Counted from the stretch's first letter, positions 8,732-17,324 are shown. The stretch is DNA of 64,000 nucleotides from Haloarcula sp. H-GB4 (GCF_030848575.1 NZ_JAVDDX010000002.1:930001-994000); one strand, 5' to 3'. Translations and numbers: made by a program. Notes: a model not told the origin generated them from the letters alone.

Positions 8732-9763
8732 TCAGTATATTCTATCGTCAATTATCAATAGCAAGGCGCCTACTAGTACAAATAGAGAAAAATCCACAGG
8801 ATGAACCAGTAGTAGTAGTTCAAATATTGAGTCAGGAAGTAGCATGGCCAAAATGGCTGGGTGTGAGGGGGACAAGCGAAGAGCACTTGGACTGAGTAAT
8901 AAGACCGCCGTAGCGAGGTTAAGAATGAATATCATGGAAAAGAACCAGACTTGTTTTGGATATCCGTAAATCACATTTGATACAGTGAACATTAAGAAGT
9001 AGAATGGAACTGCAACCCAGATGTATGTTATATGTGCTTCAATAAAACATACCCATGCGCCAGTTACTATGATTGTTGGTAATATCGAAATTCCGGTATA
9101 GAGTAAGTGGCGTCCTCCGGCTAATTCGGGGAAAGAGAGAACGTTTGAATATATAATTACAGCAGGGAGAGACACCAATAGTGGTAAGACTGCGATTACA
9201 TCACTGGTGCCATTATTAACCGTCCCCGTGATAAATACGCCAGCAGCAATATATGCTAATGCGTTGATTGTTATTATTGTCGTATAAGTTATAAATCTCC
9301 CGTTATCTTGCAGGACTGAGTCGTTGTGTGAAATATATTCCTTGTTTTTGTTTACAATCATAGACACGGAGTCGCGCTTTCTTTGCTTTTCATAATATGC
9401 CCGGTCGACTTCACGTGGATCAATTCCGCCCTGTAGGGCCGAGGCTCTGTAAGTTATAGCCCCGGCTGCTAAGGATCCAATCAGTAGAGTAACACCAATG
9501 ACGGAATTAATATTTATTAGTACATCTATATCTGGACTGGAGTTCCCGACTGCTACTGATGCCAAGCCAATAACTATACTTAAAAAAAGAATATTAGCTC
9601 GGTATATCCGGATAGCCTTATCATCTATGTCAGATAGAGTGTCAATCTGATAATCCAGTGTTCGGTTTGTTTGGTCAAGGATTGTTTCCAACGAATCTCT
9701 TGTTGGCGGTTGCTCATTGTTTTTGTTCTCGTCACACTTGTCAGAGCCACAATCGTCAGACAT
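8732..9763 (-). CDS. Multi-pass membrane protein in an AT-rich block, unknown function
   Basis: A 343-residue protein. The N-terminus is soluble and polar (1-~52, containing 'LDYQIDTLSDIDDKAIRIYR'), followed by two membrane segments (~53-72, 80-100), a charged stretch (~105-150), and about six more hydrophobic segments to the C-terminus. Codon use is clearly AT-rich compared with the core chromosome, a sign of recent transfer. It lies downstream of the DUF91/EVE nuclease gene on the same strand, 140 bases apart. Nuclease plus membrane protein is a layout seen in defence modules, but no family is recognised. Confidence 0.7.
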   Translation of the reverse strand: MSDDCGSDKCDENKNNEQPPTRDSLETILDQTNRTLDYQIDTLSDIDDKAIRIYRANILFLSIVIGLASVAVGNSSPDIDVLININSVIGVTLLIGSLAAGAITYRASALQGGIDPREVDRAYYEKQRKRDSVSMIVNKNKEYISHNDSVLQDNGRFITYTTIITINALAYIAAGVFITGTVNNGTSDVIAVLPLLVSLPAVIIYSNVLSFPELAGGRHLLYTGISILPTIIVTGAWVCFIEAHITYIWVAVPFYFLMFTVSNVIYGYPKQVWFFSMIFILNLATAVLLLSPSALRLSPSHPAILAMLLPDSIFELLLLVHPVDFSLFVLVGALLLIIDDRIY

Positions 9764-9903
9764 CCAGATATTGGTACCAATATCTATTGACCAAATAAAT
9801 CTACTCGTGGGAAGTTGCCATTTTGCATATATCTGATTGATAAATTTGGCGTCAAAGTCGTTAAAAAGGCTGTCAGAGTAGACCTAGCCAGAGAAAATGC
9901 TGG

Positions 9904-11034
9904 TTAAAGAGCAGAGACACCGAACTCATCATAGAGTCGATCTAGTGTCTGCTGGTCTTTCAATCGAGTTACGGTATTTTGGTTTGCATACATGCCCTTC
10001 TCCCAGATAGCGTCATTCATATCAACAGTTTCAATCCAATCAACCCCGATTAAATATTCTCGAAGGTCAGGGTCATCTTTATTCTGACTGAGGTCACCTT
10101 CAAGTTGTGCCTCTGTAATTGGCTTGTTACCATCCTCAATCATGAACTCATCAGCAGGCGTCTTTTCTTGGGTAACTGTTCCGACCCCGATGTATCCATC
10201 CCCAGGGTGGTAAACAAATATTCTGGAGCCCTCTGTCGCTTTGTCCATTGTCCGATGGTACCACTCTCCGCCTCCGCCTGTAATAAACCCGTATTCTCGG
10301 GCATCACTCCATTTTCGGTAAGAGTTCGCCCCAAAGTTACCATAGAAGTCATGGCCGTTCCATGATTCTTGCTCCTGTTCCGTCTCCTCATCTTCAATCT
10401 CATGTGGATCATTAAGCCAAGACCGAGCGATATACTCTCGACCATCTTCCTGATAATAATTGAAACGGACTGCATTGATTGGTACCTCAAATTCTTCAGA
10501 AAGGTACTCAATAATCCGTTGAGTGGATCCGTCAAGTTCCGATGCGACAATCGTTAAATAATGCTGATTGTTAATTTCGTCAGGACCCTTTGGTGTGTCG
10601 TCGTTACTCGGACGGAATTTAGCATCAAATCCTGCTTCAAACGAGTCGGTATTTTCTGCAGAGTCTTCATAATGTCGTTTAATATCTTCGTATCCAAGGT
10701 TACTAGCCCAAGACGCATAGTCCATTGTCTGAGCCGTAACTTCTCGCGGGGTTTGATCGCGTTTTAATTCGATTACGTGAAGATCCCCGTCGCTGTCTAT
10801 AGCAAGGATATCGAGACGCTTTCCATCTAGAGTGGTTATCTGCCGGTCGATTACCAGCAGTGGCTGACCGAGTACGTTTGGGTCTTGTAGAAGGAACTTT
10901 TCCAAACGGTCTTCCTTATCAAGACGATTCGAAGATACTCGTTCAAACTCATCATCGTCTCTAATACGCCATAGGCCTAAATCGATTGGCACAATCAATG
11001 TCCATGTAAAGTCAATGTATATCTTCTTCGCCAC
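9904..11034 (-). CDS. DUF91/NucS-like PD-(D/E)XK nuclease fused to an EVE/PUA-like domain
   Basis: A 376-residue, probably two-domain protein. Residues ~25-140 match the DUF91/NucS-type nuclease fold: Glu45, Asp75 in 'KRLDILAIDSDGDLHVIELK', Glu89 and Lys91, then 'TAQTMDYASWA', which carries the motif-IV Gln/Tyr. Residues ~215-376 look like an EVE/PUA-type domain ('GEWYHRTMDKATEGSRIFVYHPGD' region, then 'GYIGVGTVT'), a fold known to read modified bases. It probably binds and cuts particular DNA, possibly modified DNA; the target is not visible. AT-rich codons suggest transfer. It probably forms a unit with the membrane protein downstream. Confidence 0.75.
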   Translation of the reverse strand: MAKKIYIDFTWTLIVPIDLGLWRIRDDDEFERVSSNRLDKEDRLEKFLLQDPNVLGQPLLVIDRQITTLDGKRLDILAIDSDGDLHVIELKRDQTPREVTAQTMDYASWASNLGYEDIKRHYEDSAENTDSFEAGFDAKFRPSNDDTPKGPDEINNQHYLTIVASELDGSTQRIIEYLSEEFEVPINAVRFNYYQEDGREYIARSWLNDPHEIEDEETEQEQESWNGHDFYGNFGANSYRKWSDAREYGFITGGGGEWYHRTMDKATEGSRIFVYHPGDGYIGVGTVTQEKTPADEFMIEDGNKPITEAQLEGDLSQNKDDPDLREYLIGVDWIETVDMNDAIWEKGMYANQNTVTRLKDQQTLDRLYDEFGVSAL

Positions 11035-11192
11035 ATGAGTGGATTCTGACTAACAGACAGTCAAAATACATTTTATTAACAAGTCAAAGTTGTTGAAGAA
11101 CTACGACACGGAACCCGCGATATCGAGCCATAGCCGACGACTCCGGGTCAAACTGTGGTTTATGGTGTCGGACTTTTCATTGAGAAGTATCC

Positions 11193-11792
11193 ATGCGAAT
11201 CGAGCGAAATCAGAACCATCACTCGTACCGCTGCTGGCTGACGCCGGACGAGTACAAGACCCTCAAACAGAGCGCAGGTAGCTACCAGGACTCCCTCATC
11301 ATCCAGCTCGGCGGCGAAGTCGGGCTTCGGTCCTTCGAGATACCCCAGATTCATCCGGAGCACATCAAGCACGTCGACGGGCACGCTCGGCTCCGCGTTC
11401 CCCAAGGGAAGGACACTGAGGGGAGCGGCGGGAAGCCTCGCGACGCCTACCTCCCGGAGCAAGTCGAAAGCGAGCTGCTCCGCTACGCCAACGTCGAGGA
11501 CATCGACCGCGACGAGCCAATCATCGACCTGAGTGAGCGGTCGGTACAGCGGCGGATCAAAGCCACCGCCGAGCGGGTTGCAGAGGAGACCGGCGACGCC
11601 GACTGGCAGAAGCTTTCGAGTCACGATCTCCGACGGTACTACGCGCAGACGCTCCTAGTGCGTGAGCGGATGAACCCCAGAGTGGTGATGGAAGTCGGTG
11701 GGTGGTCGTCGTTCTCCGCGGTCGAACCGTACCTGAACGCTCCCACCGCGGAGGTAGTGAACCGGGAGTTCGATGACGTGGCGTTCAGTTGA
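11193..11792 (+). CDS. Short tyrosine recombinase (catalytic domain only)
   Basis: A 199-residue site-specific recombinase made of the catalytic domain alone. The expected active-site set is visible: Arg46 in 'GEVGLRSFEI', a Lys around 73-81, His144-x-x-Arg147 in 'SSHDLRRYYAQ', Trp171 in 'GGWSS' and Tyr180. It lacks the N-terminal core-binding domain of full integrases. It is the second recombinase in the element and may serve a nested element, dimer resolution or gene inversion. The convergent nuclease gene ends 25 bases away. Its own attachment site was not found. Confidence 0.85.
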   Translation: MRIERNQNHHSYRCWLTPDEYKTLKQSAGSYQDSLIIQLGGEVGLRSFEIPQIHPEHIKHVDGHARLRVPQGKDTEGSGGKPRDAYLPEQVESELLRYANVEDIDRDEPIIDLSERSVQRRIKATAERVAEETGDADWQKLSSHDLRRYYAQTLLVRERMNPRVVMEVGGWSSFSAVEPYLNAPTAEVVNREFDDVAFS

Positions 11793-11817
11793 TCGAGTTA
11801 GCTGCTACAGTTCCAGT

Positions 11818-12435
11818 TCACTCTGAGAGAAGCCAGGTGATGACGGCGCCGTGTTGGTGATGGGGGTGCTGTAGTCCGTCGAAAGTTTCGAGCGTGGCAA
11901 TCTCGATATCGATGTCGTACCAGTAGGAAACATCCTGCTCGAACTTCTCGGCTATCGTCTCCGCACGTAGTTGTTCGTACTCCTCATCCTCTTTCTCGTA
12001 GTAGAGACCGAGTAGTCCCGTGGGCTGGTCGAAGTCAGATCCGATTAACTTCTTCGCGTCGGTAAGCATAGACGACGAGCTACGTTCCGGGAAGGGGCTG
12101 AAGACGCTCTTGTACATATTCGGGTCGACGTTTCCATTATCCCGCCTGAAGCGGAGCAGCTTCGCTTCAACCGGGAGACAAACATCGCCACTCTGGACCA
12201 ACAGGTCACACCGCCGTTGACTGCCTGGATAGGACATCTCGGTCCGAATCTCCACGCCCGTATCGTCACTGTCGGCCAGCCCGTCGAGGATCATCTGGAT
12301 TTGGTTCTCCTCCTCAAAGGGACCGATACCGGCTTTCCACTCTTCATGACGTGCTTCGGCATCGACTCGCGGGATCACATCTGCAAAATCACGGGCAACT
12401 CGTTGGAGAACTACCGAGGGGGTCTGCATACACAT
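11818..12435 (-). CDS. PD-(D/E)XK nuclease-like protein
   Basis: A 205-residue protein whose centre has the restriction-nuclease pattern: acidic residues at 41-43, Asp77 in 'RRCDLLV', then Glu90-x-Lys92 in 'LPVEAKLLRF'. The C-terminal half is acidic with aromatic patches. No specificity domain is seen, so the target is unknown; anti-invader DNA cleavage is a reasonable inference. It converges with the short recombinase. The noncoding repeat region lies upstream. Confidence 0.7.
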   Translation of the reverse strand: MCMQTPSVVLQRVARDFADVIPRVDAEARHEEWKAGIGPFEEENQIQMILDGLADSDDTGVEIRTEMSYPGSQRRCDLLVQSGDVCLPVEAKLLRFRRDNGNVDPNMYKSVFSPFPERSSSSMLTDAKKLIGSDFDQPTGLLGLYYEKEDEEYEQLRAETIAEKFEQDVSYWYDIDIEIATLETFDGLQHPHHQHGAVITWLLSE

Positions 12436-13413
12436 CGATGGCGAGTGATAACGGATATGCTTTCCCCAGCAGATAAGGGGGCAAAGCAGGTGGAAAGGGG
12501 GTGCTCAGGAGTGCTGAGCGGTCGCTCTCCGGAACCCGGCTAAGCTGAGAAGCGAAAAGCAGCAGTAGAGGGGTCAGAAGCTGTACTCAAGCGGTAGAAA
12601 GAGCAGGCAGGAAGGGCCCTTTGAGGGGGTGGTAGCTGGTGGTCGTCTAATCACGACCCAGATTTAGGGTAGAGGGCACTCAAGCAGCGCTCAAGTACAG
12701 AAGCTAGCGGTGGTCGAGGACCTCTCAAGCAGTGGTCGTGCTGGTACGAGCTGGAAGAGCAAGGGGACGACCCACCACGAAGGGGCCCTTTAACCCCTTG
12801 CTTCCATGCACCGGCTGTCACGACCAGCGAGAAAGGGCGCTTCAGTTCCCTCAAGCAGAGAAAATCTTCGCTTGCGAGCAGCGGCGAGAAGCAGCAATTC
12901 TGCCTGCTTCCCAAGTACGGAGTCTGCGACCAGCGAAACGAGGGGTTAGAGGGGCCTGAAGCAGCACAAATCAGGCGGTAAGAGCAGGGGTGAAGGGGCC
13001 CTTCAGGGGTGGCCTTCGGTGGTCGAGTTGAATCGAGGGGGTAGAGACCAGCAGATACCACTAAGTTGATTACAATATACCTTGTCTAATTGCCACTTCA
13101 TTATGAGTCAGGCTATTCTCGGATCAACACCTTGCCGCAATTCGAATCTCTTCTCCGGCTACTATCTCAACGAACGAATTTTTCGCTAGGACACAGTCAT
13201 ACCCTTCAAATAAATATCTCCATGCTTGCCTTCAGATTAATTCCTTACTAAAAACCCGATATTTACCCCGTAATTATTTCTTGAAAGAAAATATGGTTAA
13301 ACCATGCACCAATCACTAGTACGCACAATAACCACTGACGGCGCCAGTTTAGCGAAATCGAAAAGCCTAGTACCCCTGCCGTCCTTGGATATAGTACATA
13401 GCACGGCCGCAGA
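12436..13413. other. 978-bp noncoding region with repeated palindromes and purine-rich motifs
   Basis: No convincing gene is present: ORFs here are not acidic and have poor codon use. From 12.48 to 13.06 kb the + strand is purine-rich. It carries three copies of a near-palindrome GAAGGG(G)CCCTT(T/C) at 12611, 12779 and 12992, recurring 'CTCAAGCAG' (12674, 12723, 12850) and recurring 'GTGGTCG'. From about 13.07 to 13.41 kb the DNA turns AT-rich and probably holds the promoter of the next operon ('atatagtacata' near 13390). Candidates are a noncoding RNA, a replication or partition site, or a decayed gene. Confidence 0.55.
12611..13004. repeat. Three dispersed copies of a GAAGGGGCCCTTC-like palindrome
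   Basis: Copies at 12611-12622, 12779-12791 and 12992-13004, each centred on GGGCCC. Spacing is about 168 and 213 bases. Confidence 0.5.
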
Positions 13414-13422
13414 GTGACACAT

Positions 13423-14133
13423 ATGGGATTTGATACAGAAGCCGACATGCGCGAAGTAGCCCAGGGGGCTCTTCGGAATGCATTCAACGAACCCGAAGCA
13501 AAACTATTCGAAGAATTCTCGTACGGATCGGGACGCGCAGACTATGTCCTTGCCCGTGTGTCTGAAGCGTACCTCTCACGCAGACTCGATGACTTAAATA
13601 TTAAAACCGCGATTGACAACGATCGCATTCTACAAGCGTTTCTCCTCCTTCACAACCGCGAAACCATCTCAAAAGACTACTACTACGAGATGGGTGCTCT
13701 AGACCAGTCATCAAAGAAAGAGGCACTCAACTGGCTTACCGAACATGGCTTCGCCAAAGAAATCGGGGAGTCATACATACGTTCAACCCCAAACCTTCGA
13801 CGTCACGTCACCACTGCATACTCAATCGAATTGAAACTTAGTAAATGGAAAGAAGCGCTCAGACAAGCGTTCCGTGGCAAGGGATTCTCCGAATACCAAT
13901 GCGTAGTCATGGACGCCGAATACGTTGATCGAGCACTCAACAACAAACACCGGTTCGAAGAGCATGGTATCGGTCTTATGTCACTGACCGAAGACGGGCA
14001 CTATGAAATCCATTTGAAGCCGGAACGTAGCAACCCCTATTCGTTGATAAACAAGTGGCGGCTTAATGAAAGAATTATAGTGGAGGCGTCAAAATCTAAC
14101 ACTCATCAATATGTTGGAGCAGCTGGGGATTGA
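13423..14133 (+). CDS. PD-(D/E)XK-like protein with internal winged helix, gene 1 of the kinase operon
   Basis: A 236-residue protein. Residues 28-45 give 'FEEFSYGSGRADYVLA' with Asp40. A helical, probably winged-helix insert follows (~60-130). Then come 'YSIELKLSKWKEALRQA' with Glu136 and Lys138, and a strand 'QCVVMDAEYV'. The split Asp...Glu-x-Lys pattern is that of PD-(D/E)XK nuclease-fold proteins, so DNA binding or cleavage is inferred. A GTG at 13414 is an alternative start. Its end overlaps the kinase start by 23 bases, so the two are translationally coupled. Codon use is less GC-biased than in core genes. Confidence 0.65.
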   Translation: MGFDTEADMREVAQGALRNAFNEPEAKLFEEFSYGSGRADYVLARVSEAYLSRRLDDLNIKTAIDNDRILQAFLLLHNRETISKDYYYEMGALDQSSKKEALNWLTEHGFAKEIGESYIRSTPNLRRHVTTAYSIELKLSKWKEALRQAFRGKGFSEYQCVVMDAEYVDRALNNKHRFEEHGIGLMSLTEDGHYEIHLKPERSNPYSLINKWRLNERIIVEASKSNTHQYVGAAGD

Positions 14134-14971
14134 TGATATTCAAAATCATTTCCCTGAATTCAAGATAGAGAACCACATCGCGGACGGTGGCCAAAAGAAA
14201 GTTTATCTTGGAGAATACGACGGAGAACAAGTTGTTATCAAGCTGATTCCAACCGAACGCCGAAGATCAGCTCGACGCGCAAAACGCGAAGTTGAGACCA
14301 TGGAAACCGTCGCTGCTGACGCACTCGTGAATCTCATCGACTACTTTACAGACGCCATCAACGACACCTCTGTGCTCGTTATGGTCGAAGAGTACATCCC
14401 TGGGCCAACACTCCACGAAGTCATTGATAACGGAAATGTAAGCGCTGAACTCGGCATCAATGTCGCTCAGACCCTACTAGAAGCCTTGCAGAAGTTTGAT
14501 GAAGTCGATATTGTTCATCGGGATATTAAACCATCAAATATCATCATTGCCCCAGATGACCGAGTTCGGTTACTCGACGTTGGTATCGCTCGAATGCTCA
14601 CACGCACCAGTATCACTCCAACACGTGCCTCCCATGGCCCGGGAACACCCACCTATGCATCTCCGGAGCAACTCAACAACAACAAAGATCTCCAAGATAT
14701 CCGCAGTGACTTGTTCTCCTCAGGAATTGTGATGTTCGAATCACTTACTGGAGCGCATCCGTTCGCGTCCGACGATCTCGGACTTCCAATCCCCGATGCT
14801 ATCCTTCAAAACGACAAGAGACCATTAGAGGGTTACTTAGACGACCAGAGCTTAGAACAAAAACTATACCCCATCTACGACAAGATGACGAAACCACAAC
14901 CCTTCCAACGATACCGACAGCCGCAGCATGCACTTGAGGAACTAAACGATGCAATTGAGGGTGAAATCTGA
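14111..14971 (+). CDS. Serine/threonine protein kinase, gene 2 of the operon
   Basis: A 286-residue Hanks-type kinase domain with no receptor part. Visible motifs: a modified glycine loop 'DGGQKKVYLG', catalytic-pocket Lys ~43 in 'VVIKLI', the catalytic loop 'HRDIKPSN' (~135-142), metal-binding 'DVG' in place of DFG (~156), and an activation segment ending 'GTPTYASPEQL' with 'SDLFSSGIVMFE'. All residues needed for activity appear present. It overlaps the gene before it by 23 bases and the gene after it by one base (TGATG). It probably phosphorylates a partner in the same cassette, with the phosphoesterase three genes on as a possible counterpart. Kinases of this type are known in several antiviral systems. 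Confidence 0.93.
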   Translation: MLEQLGIDDIQNHFPEFKIENHIADGGQKKVYLGEYDGEQVVIKLIPTERRRSARRAKREVETMETVAADALVNLIDYFTDAINDTSVLVMVEEYIPGPTLHEVIDNGNVSAELGINVAQTLLEALQKFDEVDIVHRDIKPSNIIIAPDDRVRLLDVGIARMLTRTSITPTRASHGPGTPTYASPEQLNNNKDLQDIRSDLFSSGIVMFESLTGAHPFASDDLGLPIPDAILQNDKRPLEGYLDDQSLEQKLYPIYDKMTKPQPFQRYRQPQHALEELNDAIEGEI

Positions 14972-16173
14972 TGTTTGACGAACCAAGCTTCTTCATTCAA
15001 ATGGGTTACAATGCCGGGAAACTCGGCCCGGAAATAATGGAGAAAGGCTTTGCAGACGGTGCCATTCTCAGTCCCGCAGACTTCGATAAAGACCGGAACG
15101 TAGAGCTATCCCGAGAATTCCACCGGGCTGGTGGTACCGTCTTGTTCGACCCACAGTTCTATATCCCGCGAGCAGACCGGCCCAGTCTCAGCTCATATGA
15201 TTACTTCGGTGATCACGGAGGGCACGACTTCGATACTGCTGAAGTTGGTGGAAACCTGAACGAAGTCTGTACACAAATCCTGGCTGTTCAGGATGATTTA
15301 GATGTTGACGCATACGTGTCACCAGCAAGAACTCTCGACACGTTCTCCTCTACGAAGGTTGACGAGTGGCTTGATTATACTGAAGCTTTCATCGAGGTCG
15401 TTGACGATCAGGGACGAGATATTCCAGTTCTGGCATCTCTGCCTCTCGAAGGAGTGCCTCTCAACGATAAGGATCAACGAGACACCCTCCTTAACCGAAT
15501 TACTGGACTTGACCCTGACGGGTTCTATGTGTCCGTTGAGTTCGACAAAGCAGACCGATATCCACTGACTGGTGTGTCGAATATTTATTCGTATCTCGAA
15601 CTTCTGAACACTCTACGAAAGAACCAGTACGATATCATTGTCGGGCACACCCACCACGTTGCGCATCTATTCATGGGTATCGGCATCAATGCTTTCGCAT
15701 CCGGTCATTACAACAACCTTCGTGCGTTTGATCAACGTCGATGGAAGCCAGACGACGGCCAAGGAGGTGGACGACTCGTCACAAAATATTATTCAGACAA
15801 ACTATTGAACGAGTTGCGTCTTGACCCAGATCTGGATCTCATGTATCAAAAAGGCGGGTTTGACATGGATCGAATCCGAATGAATTCGCCCTACGACGCA
15901 CCCCTGTTCAACAGTACCGATCCACCATCGACGGTCGGGTGGAACTTCCGCGAAGGTGCTTGGGATCACTATATTTGGGCCTGTTACCAGATTTCCCGCC
16001 AGTACCGTGGGAAGTCCTTGCCTGAGCGATTTGAAACTACAATGACAAAAATAGAAGATGCTGAAGACCTATTTGCAGATGTACAAGCAGAATTTGGGAT
16101 GATGAATGAGCCAGAAGGCAGTGTCTTCGATGATTGGAAAGCAGCGCTATCCACCATGAAATCAGATTTATAG
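14971..16173 (+). CDS. 400-residue protein of unknown function, possible TIM barrel, gene 3 of the operon
   Basis: I do not recognise a family. The sequence alternates hydrophobic strands and helices: 'DGAILSP', 'GTVLFDPQFYIPR', 'DAYVSPAR', 'IPVLASLPLE', 'DGFYVSVEF', 'DIIVGHTHH' and 'GINAFASGHYNNLRAF'. This is the rhythm of a TIM-like barrel, loosely like tRNA-guanine transglycosylase-type folds, though their signature motifs are absent. Conserved-looking polar spots are Asp-Pro-Gln (~63) and Gly-His-Thr-His-His (~225). The start is fixed by a TGATG overlap with the kinase stop, and the phosphoesterase begins 2 bases after its stop. An enzyme or sensor for a nucleotide or RNA substrate is possible but unproven. 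Confidence 0.7.
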   Translation: MFDEPSFFIQMGYNAGKLGPEIMEKGFADGAILSPADFDKDRNVELSREFHRAGGTVLFDPQFYIPRADRPSLSSYDYFGDHGGHDFDTAEVGGNLNEVCTQILAVQDDLDVDAYVSPARTLDTFSSTKVDEWLDYTEAFIEVVDDQGRDIPVLASLPLEGVPLNDKDQRDTLLNRITGLDPDGFYVSVEFDKADRYPLTGVSNIYSYLELLNTLRKNQYDIIVGHTHHVAHLFMGIGINAFASGHYNNLRAFDQRRWKPDDGQGGGRLVTKYYSDKLLNELRLDPDLDLMYQKGGFDMDRIRMNSPYDAPLFNSTDPPSTVGWNFREGAWDHYIWACYQISRQYRGKSLPERFETTMTKIEDAEDLFADVQAEFGMMNEPEGSVFDDWKAALSTMKSDL

Positions 16174-16175
16174 AA

Positions 16176-16862
16176 ATGGAAATTGGCGTAGTCTCGGATC
16201 TCCACTCAAATATGGTTGCACTTGATGCAGTCCTCCGAGACCTCGAAACAGAAAACATCGAGAATATACTCTGTGCAGGCGATCTGGTAGGGTATTACCC
16301 GTTCCCGAATGAAACCGTCTCACGCGTTCGAGATTTGAATGCACTGTGTGTGCTCGGCAATCACGACTTTGCCCTTGTCACCGAGACACCGAGAGATTTC
16401 AACCGGCTAGCGAAACGAGCACTGGACTGGAACCGCCGGAACCTCTCCGAAGAGAACCTCGTCTACTTAGAGGAACTACCAGAGACACGTCGATTGACAC
16501 TGGACGGTCTGGATATTTTCCTTGCACATGGCTCACCAGCCCGACCAATAAACGAATATATTTGGGAGGAAGACATTGACGAGCACTTCCTTGATGTGTT
16601 CTTTGAGTCACCGCCAGATGTCGTGATTCTCGGTCATACCCATCGTCCCTATGTAAAAGTAGTGGGGGACACATTGTGCATGAATCCGGGTAGTGTTGGG
16701 CAGCCGCGTGATGGTGATCCACGCGCATCATTTGGCGTTATAGACACTGAGTCGCTTGAGGCGGAGATTCGTCGCGTTGAATATGAGATTGACTGGGTTG
16801 CGGAAGAGACAGAGGAATATTTACCGAGACGGCTCGCGGAACGTCTCTATGAAGGCCGCTAA
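16176..16862 (+). CDS. Calcineurin-like metallophosphoesterase (YfcE/MJ0936 type), gene 4 of the operon
   Basis: A 228-residue single-domain phosphoesterase with the full metal-binding set: 'DLHSN' at residues 8-12, 'GDLVGY', 'GNHDF', 'AHGSP' and 'GHTHRP', plus the family's 'NPGSVGQPRDGDPRASF' stretch. It should hydrolyse phosphodiesters or phosphomonoesters; small members of this group act on cyclic nucleotides or nucleic-acid ends. It starts at an ATG 2 bases after the preceding stop, so it is the last gene of a four-gene operon. It may reverse or terminate a signal generated by the kinase or by gene 3. Confidence 0.93.
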   Translation: MEIGVVSDLHSNMVALDAVLRDLETENIENILCAGDLVGYYPFPNETVSRVRDLNALCVLGNHDFALVTETPRDFNRLAKRALDWNRRNLSEENLVYLEELPETRRLTLDGLDIFLAHGSPARPINEYIWEEDIDEHFLDVFFESPPDVVILGHTHRPYVKVVGDTLCMNPGSVGQPRDGDPRASFGVIDTESLEAEIRRVEYEIDWVAEETEEYLPRRLAERLYEGR

Positions 16863-16919
16863 TCCTGGGCAACTAACTCAGCAGTGAAAGAGAACCAGAG
16901 TGGACACAAGCATGGCCGT

Positions 16920-17120
16920 TCAACTCTTTTCCTCTACGACCTCAAGAAGTTCGTCAAGCAGCTCGGGGTGGTGTTCGTGAAGAATAGCGAGATCTTCGGA
17001 CAGTTCCTCGTCGATCTTCCGCCGGATACGGGAGACTGCCTGGTAGTAACGGTCGGACTTCTCCTCGGCTTCGAGGAGTTCCCGCTCGGTGTCTGTGAGT
17101 AGTGCGCGGCGGCGTCCCAT
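16920..17120 (-). CDS. 66-residue helical acidic protein, element-borne
   Basis: A small charged protein rich in Glu and Arg, helical throughout ('LLTDTERELLEAEEKSDRYY', then 'AVSRIRRKIDEEL'), ending in 'LLDELLEVVEEKS'. A TATA-like stretch at 17146-17153 (minus strand TATAATGA) lies about 30 bases before the ATG at 17120, supporting this start over the in-frame ATG at 17144. It may be a small regulator or coiled-coil adaptor. It is divergent from the Tat-signal gene. Confidence 0.7.
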   Translation of the reverse strand: MGRRRALLTDTERELLEAEEKSDRYYQAVSRIRRKIDEELSEDLAILHEHHPELLDELLEVVEEKS

Positions 17121-17324
17121 TTGCGAAGCCTGTTTGGGGGGCATCTCATTATACTGTGCCCTTCGTAGGCCCGTAAGGTTCCCATTTGCGGCAACTTCCC
17201 ACATATGGCAAAAGACTAAGTCCCATGTTGCCACAAGTGGGAATAAGAACACCGCGGCTACGCCATTTGGAAATGGCCGGTGCAAGGACACCGACCGCGG
17301 GTTCTCAACACAAGCCAAGAACCC

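Noticed and set aside
12651-13061. 136-codon open frame in the noncoding repeat region
   Set aside because: Cys/Ser/Pro-rich and not acidic, unlike haloarchaeal proteins; it merely reads through the repeats.
12480-13065. CRISPR array suggested by the repeated motifs
   Set aside because: Repeats are short, irregularly spaced and degenerate; there are no uniform spacers and no cas genes nearby.
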